The notes beneath the pieces were generated by a model. That model saw only the letters and a list, made by a program, of their open reading frames with translations. It was not told where the DNA came from and did not search any database. DNA of 64,000 nt from contig CAKOGP040001969.1 of the NCBI GenBank assembly GCA_933822405.4, forward strand, positions 185,452 through 249,451. Direction: 5' to 3'. A program made the translations under genes and the position numbers. This document shows positions 20,252-32,200 of this stretch, piece after piece (the first letter of the stretch is position 1; each line of letters starts with the position of its first letter). This DNA comes from Cylindrotheca closterium (Eukaryota; Bacillariophyta; Bacillariophyceae; Bacillariales; Bacillariaceae).

Positions 20252-23143
20252 ATGCTGAATATGGACAGGAAAATGCCATCGCCCAATAGAAAAAAGACTC
20301 CACCAAGGACTGCAACGCCAAACAGGGCCATTCCGTTACGTCCAGTGGCTTTGATTGGTCTCCTTTTGGGTGCTACTCAGCTTGCGTTTGTGCACAACAA
20401 GGCCATGAAACCTTTTCAGCATGAGACTTCCGAAGTGGACATTCTTCATGAAATACCCACCATTCGAGACTTGTCGGAAACTTCAAAACAAATAAGGAAT
20501 GCTCCTGAGCATCACAGTGCCAAGACGGATAGCAGTGCTGATCGAAAAGCAGATGACGCAAACAAGCCAAGACCTATTGCTACAACTGCGAAGCCGACAC
20601 CTCAACCTTCTGAAGTCAAAGTCAAACCCATTGTCATCACCAATCCGACGACAGAAACGACGACGAATACGCAACAAATAGCAACAGCGGCAACAGCAGG
20701 TGCCACAAAGGAACCTCTGCCGTATCCTCCTCAACATTTGACGGACATACTCCAGGAAACTACTGGCACCAAATACCAAAAAGCCAAGAAATCCAGCAAG
20801 CACGATTACCTCAAAATGAAGAACCGCAACAAAAATTATGTTCCCGGATACTATCCAATCACCAACAGTAACAATGGTGTACCAGTCAAGTATCCACCTT
20901 TTGTACACGTCGATCCCTATCCACCCCACTATCAACCCCTCCTTTCCGAATTTTTGGTCCAACAATATCCATTGCATCCCGGTCATGACATGGATGCCGT
21001 CGTCTTGGCGTCCAGTCCCGATTCGACTTTGGCGGCCTCCATTCACAATTTGTACCATTTGCAAGGATTCCGACGATTCATCTTTGTCGTGGACAATTCC
21101 ACCAAGACGTGTCCCCAAGTCTTTGATTTGTTGCCCCAACATGGAGGGGAACCAATCAAACGAACCATTCGATTTGGAGATGGTTACGGCAAGGGAGATG
21201 GAGAAGGTGATGACAGTAGTAGCGATGAGGATGAGGATAGTAGTGAAGATACTCCAGAAGAAATAGAAGCCGAAAAACGAAAAAACAAACCATTTCTGGA
21301 AATGCCCACGACCTATGATCCACGAAAGAAACATGTCTGTCTATCCCATACTGATTTCTATACTCCTGAACAAGTGCAAATACTCATGGATCCGAATGGT
21401 CGCTATAGCAACATCATGGAAGGACCGCCCACCAAAGTGAAACGGGGCGGAAAGATGTATGCCAATCCACGAATGGGCTGGTATCTTCAACAGTTCACCA
21501 AATTGTTGATTCCAAGATTGATTCCAGACTTGTCATCACAATATTTTACCATTGATGGTGATATCATCCCCAATCGACCATTTGATTACCGAAAATTCAA
21601 CTACCGATCCGAAGAGCTTACCTTTGTCATGCCCCAAGTCTACAATGACCAGTTTCACTGTCGCAAGTTTGTCGACGAGGTATTTCCAGAATTGGTGGGT
21701 ACACGGTATCATCCCAAGGCTACCAATGTCGTTGGCTGGATGGTCATTGATCGGGAAATATCCGATGCCATGATTGAAAACTTGGATCGAAACATGACCA
21801 ATGTCTTTGGATATCAAGATACCTTCCCTTTTAATGTATTGCAATACGCCAATGAACTCATCAAGGAGGACATGTACTTTTCAGAATACTTTACCTATGG
21901 TCTATTCGCCTTGGATTATGACAAGCGCAACGAGGATTACAACCACAAGATTGTCATTCAGGAATTTGAAATGCCAGCCAGGAATCAGAACATTAACAAG
22001 TCGTGCTTGATGAATCGAAAGCATTACATTCAAGTCCAAAAACATATCACATTACCTCCATGGATAATTTGGGAAATGCACAAGTATACTCGGTTCAATT
22101 CATGCCCGGATGATGACATTTTCTTACACTTTTCGACCGTGGGCATTTGGCACGACTTTCACAAGCCGCCATGGGGTGGCGGCAATCAATTCCTGTTGGC
22201 CCTGCGACACGGAATGGACGAAGTTGGAGTTCGAGTTATTGGAAAGAACGACCCAGACAATGGACAACAGCGACTACTGAATGAGTCTCAAATCATGTTG
22301 GCCAATTCCATTACCTTCAAGGGTGACACCACGCCTCTGGACAACCTCAAGGCGGCTAACAATTTGGGATTGGTTCATCGCGTCGATGGACCCTACTATG
22401 TTGCTCGCTACTTCAAGGCTCTCAATTTTACAGACGAGCAAGGTCCTGGTCCATTGGATAAGGAAGATAATGCCACGCGGAAAATCAATCGGCGGTACGC
22501 CTGTTCGACCATCTTTCAATCTCACTGGAGTATGGAAGCCAACATTAAGATTGGATTAGACTTGAGAAACCCTGTGGTGATTCCCAACATGATTGACGAA
22601 ACAATCTTTTATCCACCCAAGGAACCACGAGCACCAATAGAAGGACGCAAGATTCGCATCGTGGCAACAAGCCATAGTGATAACCAGCGTAAGGGTTTCG
22701 ACAGTATGCTTTGGATGGACGAGAATTTGGATTTTGATCGATATGAAATGATGTTCATGGGCGGGTACCCGAAATGGTTCACGCCGAAACGCCTTCAAAT
22801 CGTCACGGCTAACGGTTCTGCAGCTGTGGCTGACTTTTTGCGATCCGGTGACATTTACTTTGCACCCTCACGGTTTGAACCAGCATCCAATGCAGTATCG
22901 GAAGCGCTTGCTTGTGGACTACCGGTGTTGTATCAACAAGGTAGTAGCCACGGTGACTTGGTCGGTGAGGCTGGACTGGGTTTCAAAAATGTGGGCCCAG
23001 CTCTGTTGAAGTCTCTCGATAAAATGGTCGAAAACTACTCAAAGCACTTTGATGCAATTTATGTGCCTAGAATGGAGGAAATCACAGACAAGTACCTTTC
23101 GATTATGCGATGGTGCTTTTACATGAAGCGGTTAATATTGTAA
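20252..23143 (+). CDS. Golgi-type two-domain glycosyltransferase (DUF6492-like GT-A part + GT4-like GT-B part), 963 aa
   Basis: The first ATG is at 20252; the open frame further up starts with GTG. Near the N-terminus VALIGLLLGATQLAFVHN is a probable type II membrane anchor, followed by a Thr/Pro-rich stem. Residues about 240-590 resemble DUF6492-type transferases: MDAVVLASSPDSTLAASIHN, FIFVVD, and FTIDGDIIP with a D-x-D (Asp435-Gly-Asp437) able to bind metal and nucleotide sugar. The C-terminal 250 residues look like a GT-B/GT4 enzyme: IRIVATSHSDNQRKGFD, then FAPSRFEPASNAVSEAL with the retaining E-x7-E pair (Glu876, Glu884) and ACGLPVLY. An acidic Asp/Ser insert interrupts the first domain. 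Two different transferase folds in one chain suggest synthesis of an alternating or two-step glycan, perhaps wall or mucilage polysaccharide; that is inference. Intronless. Confidence 0.8.
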   Translation: MLNMDRKMPSPNRKKTPPRTATPNRAIPLRPVALIGLLLGATQLAFVHNKAMKPFQHETSEVDILHEIPTIRDLSETSKQIRNAPEHHSAKTDSSADRKADDANKPRPIATTAKPTPQPSEVKVKPIVITNPTTETTTNTQQIATAATAGATKEPLPYPPQHLTDILQETTGTKYQKAKKSSKHDYLKMKNRNKNYVPGYYPITNSNNGVPVKYPPFVHVDPYPPHYQPLLSEFLVQQYPLHPGHDMDAVVLASSPDSTLAASIHNLYHLQGFRRFIFVVDNSTKTCPQVFDLLPQHGGEPIKRTIRFGDGYGKGDGEGDDSSSDEDEDSSEDTPEEIEAEKRKNKPFLEMPTTYDPRKKHVCLSHTDFYTPEQVQILMDPNGRYSNIMEGPPTKVKRGGKMYANPRMGWYLQQFTKLLIPRLIPDLSSQYFTIDGDIIPNRPFDYRKFNYRSEELTFVMPQVYNDQFHCRKFVDEVFPELVGTRYHPKATNVVGWMVIDREISDAMIENLDRNMTNVFGYQDTFPFNVLQYANELIKEDMYFSEYFTYGLFALDYDKRNEDYNHKIVIQEFEMPARNQNINKSCLMNRKHYIQVQKHITLPPWIIWEMHKYTRFNSCPDDDIFLHFSTVGIWHDFHKPPWGGGNQFLLALRHGMDEVGVRVIGKNDPDNGQQRLLNESQIMLANSITFKGDTTPLDNLKAANNLGLVHRVDGPYYVARYFKALNFTDEQGPGPLDKEDNATRKINRRYACSTIFQSHWSMEANIKIGLDLRNPVVIPNMIDETIFYPPKEPRAPIEGRKIRIVATSHSDNQRKGFDSMLWMDENLDFDRYEMMFMGGYPKWFTPKRLQIVTANGSAAVADFLRSGDIYFAPSRFEPASNAVSEALACGLPVLYQQGSSHGDLVGEAGLGFKNVGPALLKSLDKMVENYSKHFDAIYVPRMEEITDKYLSIMRWCFYMKRLIL

Positions 23144-23562
23144 AGTAGCCAAGATGGTCAAGAAATTATTGCACCATACCCATTGCTCACCATATTGGCC
23201 AAGTCCAAAATTATAAAAGATGCAAATATAAAGACGAAATTCGATCCGGATGAAGTGACGCAAGTACACGTGTTTTGATACTACGACATTCCATTTCTCC
23301 GATCTTCGATCATGTTGACGTGAGAATCGGAACAAACTGTGAGCGAAATGACTCTTTTCTATCAATGACTTTTTTCTTTCGAAAATCCGATGGTCCTGCA
23401 AAGGTGGTTTTTCCGTATGTTCGGAAGAAAATGACAGTGATATATTTTCACAAGATCGAATAAGTATATATTGCCATCATCATCATACAGCACAATTGAA
23501 CATCAGATACGATACTACTTTTCTCATGATAAGATCGTCCTCTCTCAACGACTTCTAACATC
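23144..23562. promoter_or_regulatory. Intergenic region upstream of CS-domain gene
   Basis: 419 bp between two plus-strand genes. It carries the 3' flank of the glycosyltransferase and the promoter of the next gene; TATA-like gtatatattgcc at 23464-23475 lies about 90 bp before its ATG. No other gene seen. Confidence 0.4.
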
Positions 23563-26500
23563 ATGGCTGAAGTTCGAATCTTCGTGGAGGAAGTCGCAAA
23601 CATAATTAATATTTCCACAGAAAAACAAGAGGAAATAATAAAACAACTGGACTATGAATCGATTTCGAAAAGGTGGCAGCTGAAATCAGTTTCTAACGAA
23701 CAATGGGAATCCATGGGTGCTCCTGATGGATTTGTCACTATCTTACAAACCTGCCTTGATAGACATGCAGAGCGTGAACTTGAAGAGTTGAAGAACACAA
23801 TAAACTCAGATGTGAACCATGCGATTGCCTCAGCGCAACCTCGCGCCAGAAGTAAGACAGGAAGACGGCGCAGGCTATCGAAAGCTAATTCTATGAGCGA
23901 GCTCGATCTGGATAATGCCAATAAAGAGGCCAGTCCTGTCGCCCTGGAGCTAAGGCGAAGGAATAGTGTCGGACCCCGTCGCCGATCATCCAATTCAGGT
24001 GGCTCACTAAATAACTCTCTATCGGATCTTATCGATCTTATTGGCGATATTGGCGGCGACAAGGAGAGTAATCCTGTTGCCCCAGCTTCACCTGTACGAC
24101 GATCGAGAAATACTATCGGGGACACACGCCGTGTATCAAAGTCCCCTGAAAAGCGTCGTGGTGTGATTGGGCATGATGTCAGTGATAAAGAATTGGAAAT
24201 TGCAGGCGGCCAACGAAGTACCAGCCGCGGACCTCGGCGTCGAGAGTCCAGATCTGTTGAATCTCTGAATGATATCAATCGGCGTGTATCAAAGTCTCCT
24301 GAAAAGCACCGTGCCGTGATTGGACATGATGTCAGTGATAAAGAGTTGGACATGGCGGGTAAAAGAAGAAGCAGCACTGGACCTCGGCAACGAAAGTCCA
24401 AATCAATTGAGCCTCTGAACGATGTCAATCGGCGTGTATCAAAGTCCCCTGAATCTCGCCGTGCTGTGATTGGCCATGATGTCAGTGATAAGGAACTGGA
24501 CATGCAGGGACAAAGACGAAGAAGAAGCCTTGGACCTCGTCGCCAAAAGTCAAAGTCAATTGAGCCTCTGAATGACGTCGAAATTGTCGGTGGCGATGAT
24601 AATGGGCGTCGACGCCGAATGTTGAAGTCTGCCGAATCTCTCAGAAGTCTTGGGGATATTGATACAGGGAATACGGATAGCAATCCTATCGCAGGAGCCT
24701 CACCTGGAAGACGACGAAAGTTAAAGTCTGCTGGGTCTCTCAGAAGTCTTGGTGATATTGATATTGGTAATACGGATAGCAATCCTATTACAGTAGCCTC
24801 CCCTGGAAGGCAAGGACGGAGGCATACTAGCCTTGGGCCACGTCGTTTTTCCAAATCCCCTGACAAGCGTCGAGCTGTCACTGGCAATGATTCCAGCCAT
24901 AAAGACCTAGACGCAGTTGAACGCAGCAGACTAAACCGACAAGAATCTCGACGCCGGCTCCAAAAGAAGACGGCTTCGGCTAGCAGCACTCTTCCTTTAA
25001 AGGGTGAAGAAGGAAACGGTCGCACCAACAGCGGTCTCCGTCAAAGTAATAGAGGTACAAAAGCCGACGACAACAGTGTTGGCAGCGGATGTGGACTTAA
25101 AAATAGCACCAGCGATGACGAAAACAACGTTGGCAGTGGACGTCGACGAGCGAGAGGTAAAAGTTCCAATTATGCCGCCTTTGGTCCAAAAACTCAAAGA
25201 TCACTAGTTTTGGCACCGCGACCACAAAGTCCTGGTGGACCCACGCAACTCGACAATGACGGAACGATGAAAACAAGACGACGAGCTAGAACAGCAAGAA
25301 GGCCAAGCGGCGGCCGTCTACAATCGGAAAGTCAGTCGCCACGCCGATCTTTTGCAAGATGCCAATCCGAATCGCCCTCTGCAAAACGAGCGTTGGTAAG
25401 TGAACTGAATCTTCCAGCTGCTCCCATGTTCGACAGAGCTAATAGCTCTGTGCATCTTGGGTGTTCAGCTAAACAGGCTGCCAAATCAGATATAGCACAA
25501 TTCCAGCCCTCCTTGGAACACGCCGTTCAAAGGAACAACCGATCGTACTTACCCTCCAATGACTCTTCGTCCCCCCAGCCTTTGAGTATGCCGGAGCACT
25601 CGTTTTCCATTGAAAAAGACACCAACTCCGGCCGCTTCTGCTACTTGTCCCGTGGTAAAATCCTTTACGAGTGGAATCAGAGCTTTGACACAATGGTTCT
25701 GATGGTTCCCAAGCCACCTGAAGTCCCAGAGGCCGACGTCGTCTGCACCATTGAAGAATCGTCTCTCCAATTGGGACGCAAGGGTGACAGGCAGGCATTC
25801 TTCCATCGGCCATTGGGTGGAAAGTGTATTCCCGAGAGTTCGATTTGGGTCCCATACGGAGGTGCTGATGTCAAGGGTATTATTGTTCATCTAAAGAAGG
25901 CCAATCCTGGTGAGAAATGGCAGCGCCCACTTCTGGCAGTCACTGGCACTAAAGTCAAGAAGACAGAGCGATCTGCTCGCCGAGATTCCCTCCCAGAAGA
26001 CTTTGGAAGCCCGAGACTGCACAAAGATTCCATCACAGATGCTGCCCACCAAAAAGAAAGGAGAAGAATGAGTATGGGACAGAAATCTTCTTCGAGCAGA
26101 GGATTGGAAATTTTGGAACCGGAGAACATAAATTGCACTCCTAGAGCCGTCGCCAAAACCGGAGTTGACCTGGAAACACTTCAGCACGCAAATAGGGTCG
26201 AGAAATTTTCATCGCACTCTGTGGATTTTCTTTTGGATCTTCCTGATGAGGAGACAGGCTCCGAAGATGATGAGGAGAGTTTCTGGGGCTCTTCGGCAAG
26301 TTTGCCGACATTAGGTCCAAATCTCACGGAAGAAGCTGATGAAAAGAGGGGAAAAGAGGGGAAAAAGAGGCGCAGTAGGCGACGACGAATAAAAAGAGGA
26401 AGCCGACAAATGATTTTGCAAGCGGCTTCTTCAATGTCACCAGGCAAATTGAAGTTTTCGATTACAAAAAGAACCCTTTCAACCGACACTTCTGATAGTA

Positions 26501-26721
26501 AAACAAACGGCAAAGGACTTGCGGAAGGCCCGATGCACAGCAGCTACCAGCAGTTGGATGGTGGTGACAATGAATCAGTCTTTTCCATGAACGACGAGTC
26601 TGGATCGTCACCCAAACAGCAGCCATTAGAAGGGAAATCTGAACCCAATTGCTTTACGCATATGCTGGTGGAAGCAGCCCCGTTGCCGTTTGACGCTGAC
26701 GAGAATGCCATAGCAACCTGA
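23563..26721 (+). CDS. CS (p23/NudC-like) domain protein with basic internal repeats, 1052 aa
   Basis: ATG at 23563. Residues 1-80 form a small helical domain (IINISTEKQEEIIKQLDYES, WESMGAPDGFVTILQ) that could be SAM-like. Residues about 190-340 are three roughly 50-residue repeats beginning RRVSKSPE(K/S) and containing IGHDVSDKEL, then two 35-residue repeats built on LKSAxSLRSLGDID. All are Arg/Ser-rich, disordered and rich in possible kinase sites (RRVSKSP). Residues about 690-790 look like a CS domain: ILYEWNQSFDTMVLMVPKP, VVCTIEESSLQLGRKG, FHRPLGGKCIPESSIW and GIIVHLKKANPGEKWQRPLL, close to NudC-type CS folds that bind Hsp90 or client proteins. The last 250 residues are basic then acidic. 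A co-chaperone or cytoskeletal scaffold is plausible but not shown. Confidence 0.75.
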   Translation: MAEVRIFVEEVANIINISTEKQEEIIKQLDYESISKRWQLKSVSNEQWESMGAPDGFVTILQTCLDRHAERELEELKNTINSDVNHAIASAQPRARSKTGRRRRLSKANSMSELDLDNANKEASPVALELRRRNSVGPRRRSSNSGGSLNNSLSDLIDLIGDIGGDKESNPVAPASPVRRSRNTIGDTRRVSKSPEKRRGVIGHDVSDKELEIAGGQRSTSRGPRRRESRSVESLNDINRRVSKSPEKHRAVIGHDVSDKELDMAGKRRSSTGPRQRKSKSIEPLNDVNRRVSKSPESRRAVIGHDVSDKELDMQGQRRRRSLGPRRQKSKSIEPLNDVEIVGGDDNGRRRRMLKSAESLRSLGDIDTGNTDSNPIAGASPGRRRKLKSAGSLRSLGDIDIGNTDSNPITVASPGRQGRRHTSLGPRRFSKSPDKRRAVTGNDSSHKDLDAVERSRLNRQESRRRLQKKTASASSTLPLKGEEGNGRTNSGLRQSNRGTKADDNSVGSGCGLKNSTSDDENNVGSGRRRARGKSSNYAAFGPKTQRSLVLAPRPQSPGGPTQLDNDGTMKTRRRARTARRPSGGRLQSESQSPRRSFARCQSESPSAKRALVSELNLPAAPMFDRANSSVHLGCSAKQAAKSDIAQFQPSLEHAVQRNNRSYLPSNDSSSPQPLSMPEHSFSIEKDTNSGRFCYLSRGKILYEWNQSFDTMVLMVPKPPEVPEADVVCTIEESSLQLGRKGDRQAFFHRPLGGKCIPESSIWVPYGGADVKGIIVHLKKANPGEKWQRPLLAVTGTKVKKTERSARRDSLPEDFGSPRLHKDSITDAAHQKERRRMSMGQKSSSSRGLEILEPENINCTPRAVAKTGVDLETLQHANRVEKFSSHSVDFLLDLPDEETGSEDDEESFWGSSASLPTLGPNLTEEADEKRGKEGKKRRSRRRRIKRGSRQMILQAASSMSPGKLKFSITKRTLSTDTSDSKTNGKGLAEGPMHSSYQQLDGGDNESVFSMNDESGSSPKQQPLEGKSEPNCFTHMLVEAAPLPFDADENAIAT
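24129..24820 (+). repeat. In-frame tandem repeats inside the CS-domain gene
   Basis: Three units of about 150 bp starting (c/g)g(c/g)cgtgtatcaaagtc near 24129, 24281 and 24431, followed by two units of about 105 bp containing agtcttgg(g/t)gatattgat. All keep the reading frame. Confidence 0.85.
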
Positions 26722-27058
26722 AGTTGCAAGAAAGCTTTGGCCGTCTCTGAATGAAAGTGTTATATATTAAAATAATCCAAGCCAAAAAATTAAATTGCCT
26801 GATCAAGCACCGTTAGGTTCAAATTTAGGGCTGGTGGTGCCTATCATCACCAAAGTATTGGAAATTAGAAATTGTAACTAAATACGAATCTAGAAAAATT
26901 AAGAGCTGCGCATAGTTTCGCGAAGCAATAAATCCGATTCTTTCCCCTGTCAAATACTCGTTGACTCTCATTTGATCTCAGAACCGCAAACATGGTACCA
27001 AAAGAAAGCTAAAATTGTGTTTACCCAATTTCCCCATGCTTCTTCATGTTCCGCCACA
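26722..27058. other. Intergenic region between convergent genes
   Basis: 337 bp of AT-rich 3' flank; two aataaa-like signals occur (near 26770 and 26925). No gene seen. Confidence 0.45.
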
Positions 27059-28692
27059 CTACTTCCTAGACTTCTTTTGACTTCGGAACAGCTGCTTGAC
27101 TTTTTTCTCCACTTCTGCAAAATCGCTCTCGACCCAGCCCCCGCTTTCCGTCTTCTTTAAGAATCGGATGCCTTTCCCCAGCAAGACACCGGTGAGATCT
27201 TGAAAAGTGGTTACCCGCTTGTACCTTGGGGTATTATTGTACTCCTCTTGGTGATCCTTTATAAACTGGCGAAAACGGACATTGCCTGGATGCATTTGCA
27301 ACACGCTACCTTTGCCGAATAATACATCATCTGGGGTCGGTTTGATCAAGCTGACGGCTGTGTTTGCAGGAGGGTCGGTGCCGTGATCATTTTTCTGTGG
27401 AGCTATTGGTAGTTTGGGACGAGTCAAAGCCTGCACCATAGAGTCAGTAGAGTCTTCTTGCTCATCCGTCATGATCTCTCCGTCTTTAGCAGGTGGCGAG
27501 GAGACAGAGTTTCTATTCCGTTGATGCAGGTATTTGTGGGCCCAGACATCTAGGATGTCCTGCCGAAGATTCCCAGTTGCGTCTACAGGACAATTTTCCA
27601 TGTTCAAGCCGTAGCTCTTGAGAGTGTATTGTAGCTCCATGTCGGATCCATAATGCAGCCGAGCCCTGCTTCTTGTCGAACGCCCGAATCGCCTAAGGAC
27701 GTTTTCCAAAAATTTGTTGCTTGATACAAGACCTCCGCGATGGGGTTTAAGGCAAAGATGCAATGCTGAGCGACGGACAGGGATCATTGGAACAAAATCC
27801 ATAAACTTCAACAGAGCATCCAATTTGGGAAGTTTTGCCGGTTTATCAGGTGTTGAAAAGTCGTAGTAGCACAAGACAATACCTTTTTTTTGTACTGACG
27901 GCATTGGACTCAATATATTGAAGAACATGAAATAATTTACGCGAATCTACAAGACGGGCAGTAGTGATGAGAGCCGTGATTATACATTGCCAACATCGAG
28001 ACAACGACATTACTTACAGCCGTCTCGGCCGAACTCAATTGTCCCAATATATGGTTCAAAAGGTATACCACCATTCTACCATTTCGATCAGTGCCGTCTT
28101 GAATATGATAATACAGACCAGAAAATAGAATTTCTGTTTCCTCAGCAGTCAAATCATCTAAGGTAATGTCACGGGCGATCGCGTCTCTTCCAAAGTATAT
28201 CTCTTTCCGACTCAACAAGCCAAGCATTTGATTGACAGACTCGCCCACATCGTGAATATTGGCTCTCAGAAACTTTAGGCGGAAATTGGGATCTTCCACA
28301 TAGGATCGATTCTGGCTTGCTGCCAAGTCATAAATCTTAGCTTTTTTCTTTTGCAATAGTTTGTCAAATTCCTTGAGGGACTGCTGAATCATTTCAGGAG
28401 TCTCCTTGAGCTCTTCTCCAACACAGTGCAACTCGTCCATAGCCTTGGACCGTTCCTGAACTGATAGTTTGCTCATTTCCGAAGCAAGAAAGTCTTCCGT
28501 TGGTTTCATAATGTCGCTCAAAGTATCATTATTATCTTGACTGGGGGCAGGAATGGGAGATGATGAGGTACCCAAGCATTGCTGAAACCATCCATCATTG
28601 TTGTTATTGTTGTTGATGATGCCGGTCGTGTGCTGATACGGAGATGACGATGATGCCATTTTCAATTTCGAACAAGCAGAGGGATCACTCAT
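27059..28692 (-). CDS. CRAL/TRIO-like + DUF6824-type domain protein, spliced, 520 aa
   Basis: Two exons: 28692-28018 and 27946-27059, with a 71-bp intron at 27947-28017 (GTAAGT ... TTGTAG). Splicing turns two separate frames into one protein reading SSAETA|IRVNYFMFF across the junction. The N-terminal half has a region like CRAL/TRIO lipid-binding proteins (DPNFRLKFLRANIHDVGESV, then LFSGLYYHIQDGTDRNGRMV). The C-terminal about 90 residues start PDDVLFGKGSVLQMHPGNVR and end in a Lys/Arg helix, the pattern of the DUF6824 domain very common in diatoms, thought to be DNA-binding although this is unproven. It is a diverged relative of the two genes at 37698-42215: it keeps one DUF6824 domain where they have two, and it alone has an intron. 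Confidence 0.8.
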
Positions 28693-29266
28693 CTATCGAC
28701 GATTGATATCATGAGCCCTTGCAGTCGCAAAAAAGAATGCGGCAATAATGTATGTGATACTGCAATCAACTAATGGTTCTCGTCAACATGAGGTGAGGCA
28801 TTCTCATACAATATAACAGTGACTATTTTATATAATATATATATAATATATGCCGGGGTATTTTTGTGATTTTGGGAACTGAAAAATATAACGTGGACAC
28901 CAAACACATTCGTCATTCAATACGGTACGTGTACCTACACGTATTAAAGCAGCTACGAGTACATGTACACGAAACGTACGGGTAGAATTTTTTCGCACTA
29001 TATCAGTACCAAGTACTGTCAAGGAGTACTGTCGCGCTTCCGTTTTCAAATATTTTATAATATACGATATACGAGAGACATGCGAATCGTCTACTGTTTT
29101 GTATGTGCATATGATAGAGGATGACAACCACGCAACCGTTTCCACTCTCTCTGTTTTCCATACAATGACACAAGTCACTGCAGCGGCTCCGCGCCTCGGC
29201 AAAAGTGAAAATTGCGAACAACAATGGGATTCATTCGGCTAGAAGTTGTTGCTCTACGAAACGATA
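28693..29266. promoter_or_regulatory. Divergent intergenic region
   Basis: 574 bp between divergent genes. It has a TA-rich run (28830-28850) and clustered gtac/acgt words (28920-28980). No ORF with support. Both promoters must lie here. Confidence 0.45.
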
Positions 29267-32200
29267 ATGAAGAACGTATTCCGTACTATTGCTATTGTTG
29301 TGAAGAGCGAGAGTATCAATCTTTCCATCTTTCCCCTTCTATACCTGCTGGTCTTTTATATTCCCTTGGTGTCATCGATGAATGATGCTCCAATCTGGAT
29401 ATCGAAAGGTGTGAGTTCCTATTCCAATCAAGATCTCGCTGGTCGTCGACTTGCTATCAGCCCCACATTATTCAGAACAACCAATGTTGAAGGCAAAAAA
29501 CAAAAGACAAGCGACATACTAAAAGAGCTTCGATACAAGCATGCGATTTTAATGCCAAGAAAACAGACCAAAAAAACATCCTACAGCAAGAAAGAGAATG
29601 GCGGGCCCATTCGTGATTGGTTTCCAGATGTATCTTGGCCAATATCGGAACCTCTTGCCCACCCATCACCAAGCATGACACCATCCTCCACTACAGACGT
29701 TTTGGACACGTCCTCTCCAACCTTCGAAGATGTTGTCAATACCATCGTGCCAACAGAAATCACGCGTTTTCCCTCTGCTACGCCCACGACGTTCATGCCA
29801 ACTGTCATCACAGATGTTCCTACGGGATATCAACCTCTATCGTCATCTCGACCCACAGCAACACCCAGCCTTACGCCTGTACCTACAACTGAAAGTGTTC
29901 CAACCATGCCACCATCGAAGGCAGCATTGCCTACTGGATCACCGTTGTCGCCCAGTCCTTCCGAATCCACAAGTGGTCTGCCCACGGCCCAGACTTCTTC
30001 AGTTCCATCAGACACCCCATCACTGACCCCAAGCAGCATTCCCATGGCTCCAATCAACACCGTCACTGACCGGCCCAGTATTACTGATGGTGCCGATCAA
30101 ATTAGCGACGCTCCAGTTGTTGCAACCGGCACCGAAAGCCCAACGAATCATCCTGCAAGTGACAGTACTAATCCAGCAGCATTGCCTACTGGACCACCCT
30201 TGTCACCCAGTCCCTCAGAGTCCCCGAGTATTTGGTCCACAGTCATTCCATCAGAATCGCCGAGCAATCAGTCTACGGCCAGTCCATCCGAATCTTCAAG
30301 GAATCAGCCTACAAACGAGACTTCTGAATCCCCAAGTAATCAGCCCATCGTGAAGCCTTCTGAATCGCCAAGTGACAAGCCCACAGTCAGTCCATCTGAA
30401 TCTCCAAGTAATCAGCCCACACTCGATCCATCTGAATCGCCAAGTGACAAGCCCACAGTCAAGACTTCTGAATCGCCAACCAATCAGCCCACAGTCAATC
30501 CATCTGAATCGCCCAGTAACCAGCCCACAGTCAATCCATCTGAATTGCCAAGCAACCATCCCACAGTCAAGACTTCCGAATCCCCAAGCATTCAGCCCAC
30601 AGTCAGTCCATCCGAATCCCCAAGTATTCAACCCACAGTCAGTCCATCTGAATCTCCAAGTATCCAGCCCACAATCGGTCCAACTGAATCTCCAAGTATC
30701 CAGCCCACAACCAAGCCTTCCACAGTTGCATCTGACGTTCCGTCACTGCCGCCAAGCACCACAACTTCTATGCCTCCAACGAAAGCAGCTAGCCATTATC
30801 CAACTAGCAACGCTCCAACTGTTGCCATTGGAACTGAAAGCCCATCGTCCATGGAAAACACGAATCCACCTGATGACTCGGTGGCAAATAAGCGGTCGTT
30901 GAATGGTTTTGAGCTATCATTAAAACCCAAACAGGATCGTTCCACGAGGGGCAATGCAATCGATACAGACGATTTGGAACCTACCATTGCAGCTGCTATG
31001 GGCTCCTTTTTCTTTTCTGAGTTTCATTCCACATGGAACAACCTTCAGAGCATACAATTATCAGTCCAAGCTCGATCGGATGGTACCTTTGGCAAGAATA
31101 CCACCACCTCCAATGATACCCGAAAGTCTAGGAGATTGAGCCATGATTCCCATTTGACTGATGATCGGAGACTACTGGGCAGTTGGATCTTTGTCGTTTC
31201 GATTGGAATCGCAAGTTTTGACGCTACCACCACTACCATTCCTACCTCAATTGAAATCGACCTGTCACAAAAGAATGCCTTGGACCAAACGCTTGCCATT
31301 GATTCGCTCTTTGAGGAATGGAATATTCCATGGACCATTTATAATGTCACCATGATTGGGCAGTTCGCATCATCATCATCTCCACCTCCTTCTCAAATGG
31401 ACGAAAACTCATCCGGAACCAATGCACAAGTGACCGTCTTGGTTCCCACTGCCTTTTGTGTCTTGATCATTTCCATGATATTCCTATGGGCACAATCGCA
31501 CTACCGCAAGCGTCGTCGCGGTGGCTTTCCACGATTTGCAACGAGTACTAGCGTCATGACAAAGAACAGCACGTCCGAAGCAAGTCATGATGAGCCAGAA
31601 ATCACTGGCAGCCAAGAAGGCCCCACCACTATATTTCAATCCCCGACTACTACCACGACCCCCGAGGCTGATGAAGACGATGACGACGAAGATGATGATG
31701 ATGAAGAAATTGAAATTCACTTTCGCTATAGCAAAGATCACGAAGAGCAACGAGAAATGGTGCTATTTGAAGATTTGGACGAGTTTGTATGGGAAATATC
31801 TTCTTCTTCCTCCAATCCCACTGACGAAACCACCAACAGTCATGATAGCGATCGCAGTGACAGCGAGAACAACCTACCAAACCGAGAACTCAGCATCATT
31901 GAGGAGCAGTCCGAATCATCCGAGCACTTTGAGGAAGCCCTTCAATACAGCCATGAACAGTATGGTAATGACGACGAGGACGAGGTCGACGCCGACGCCA
32001 AGTCTACTCAACACAAGCCTATGGGCAGTACTTCGACACGCAAAAAGACATCTACCATCGCCAGTATAACCATCCCGGGCTTCAAACCCTCACCAAACAC
32101 TGCCATGACTCGTGTCGACGAGGTCAAGAGGACCGAGTCCACGACAGCCACCACCAATACGACCACCCCGCCAACCAAGTCTTCGCTCAAACCCGCACCA

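Noticed and set aside
20483..21334. 283-codon minus-strand ORF opposite the glycosyltransferase
   Set aside because: Antisense shadow with no conserved motif.
23652..25028. 458-codon minus-strand ORF opposite the CS-domain gene
   Set aside because: Arg/Ser/Leu-rich mirror of the RRxSxS repeats on the plus strand; no motif, and the plus frame has a recognisable CS domain.
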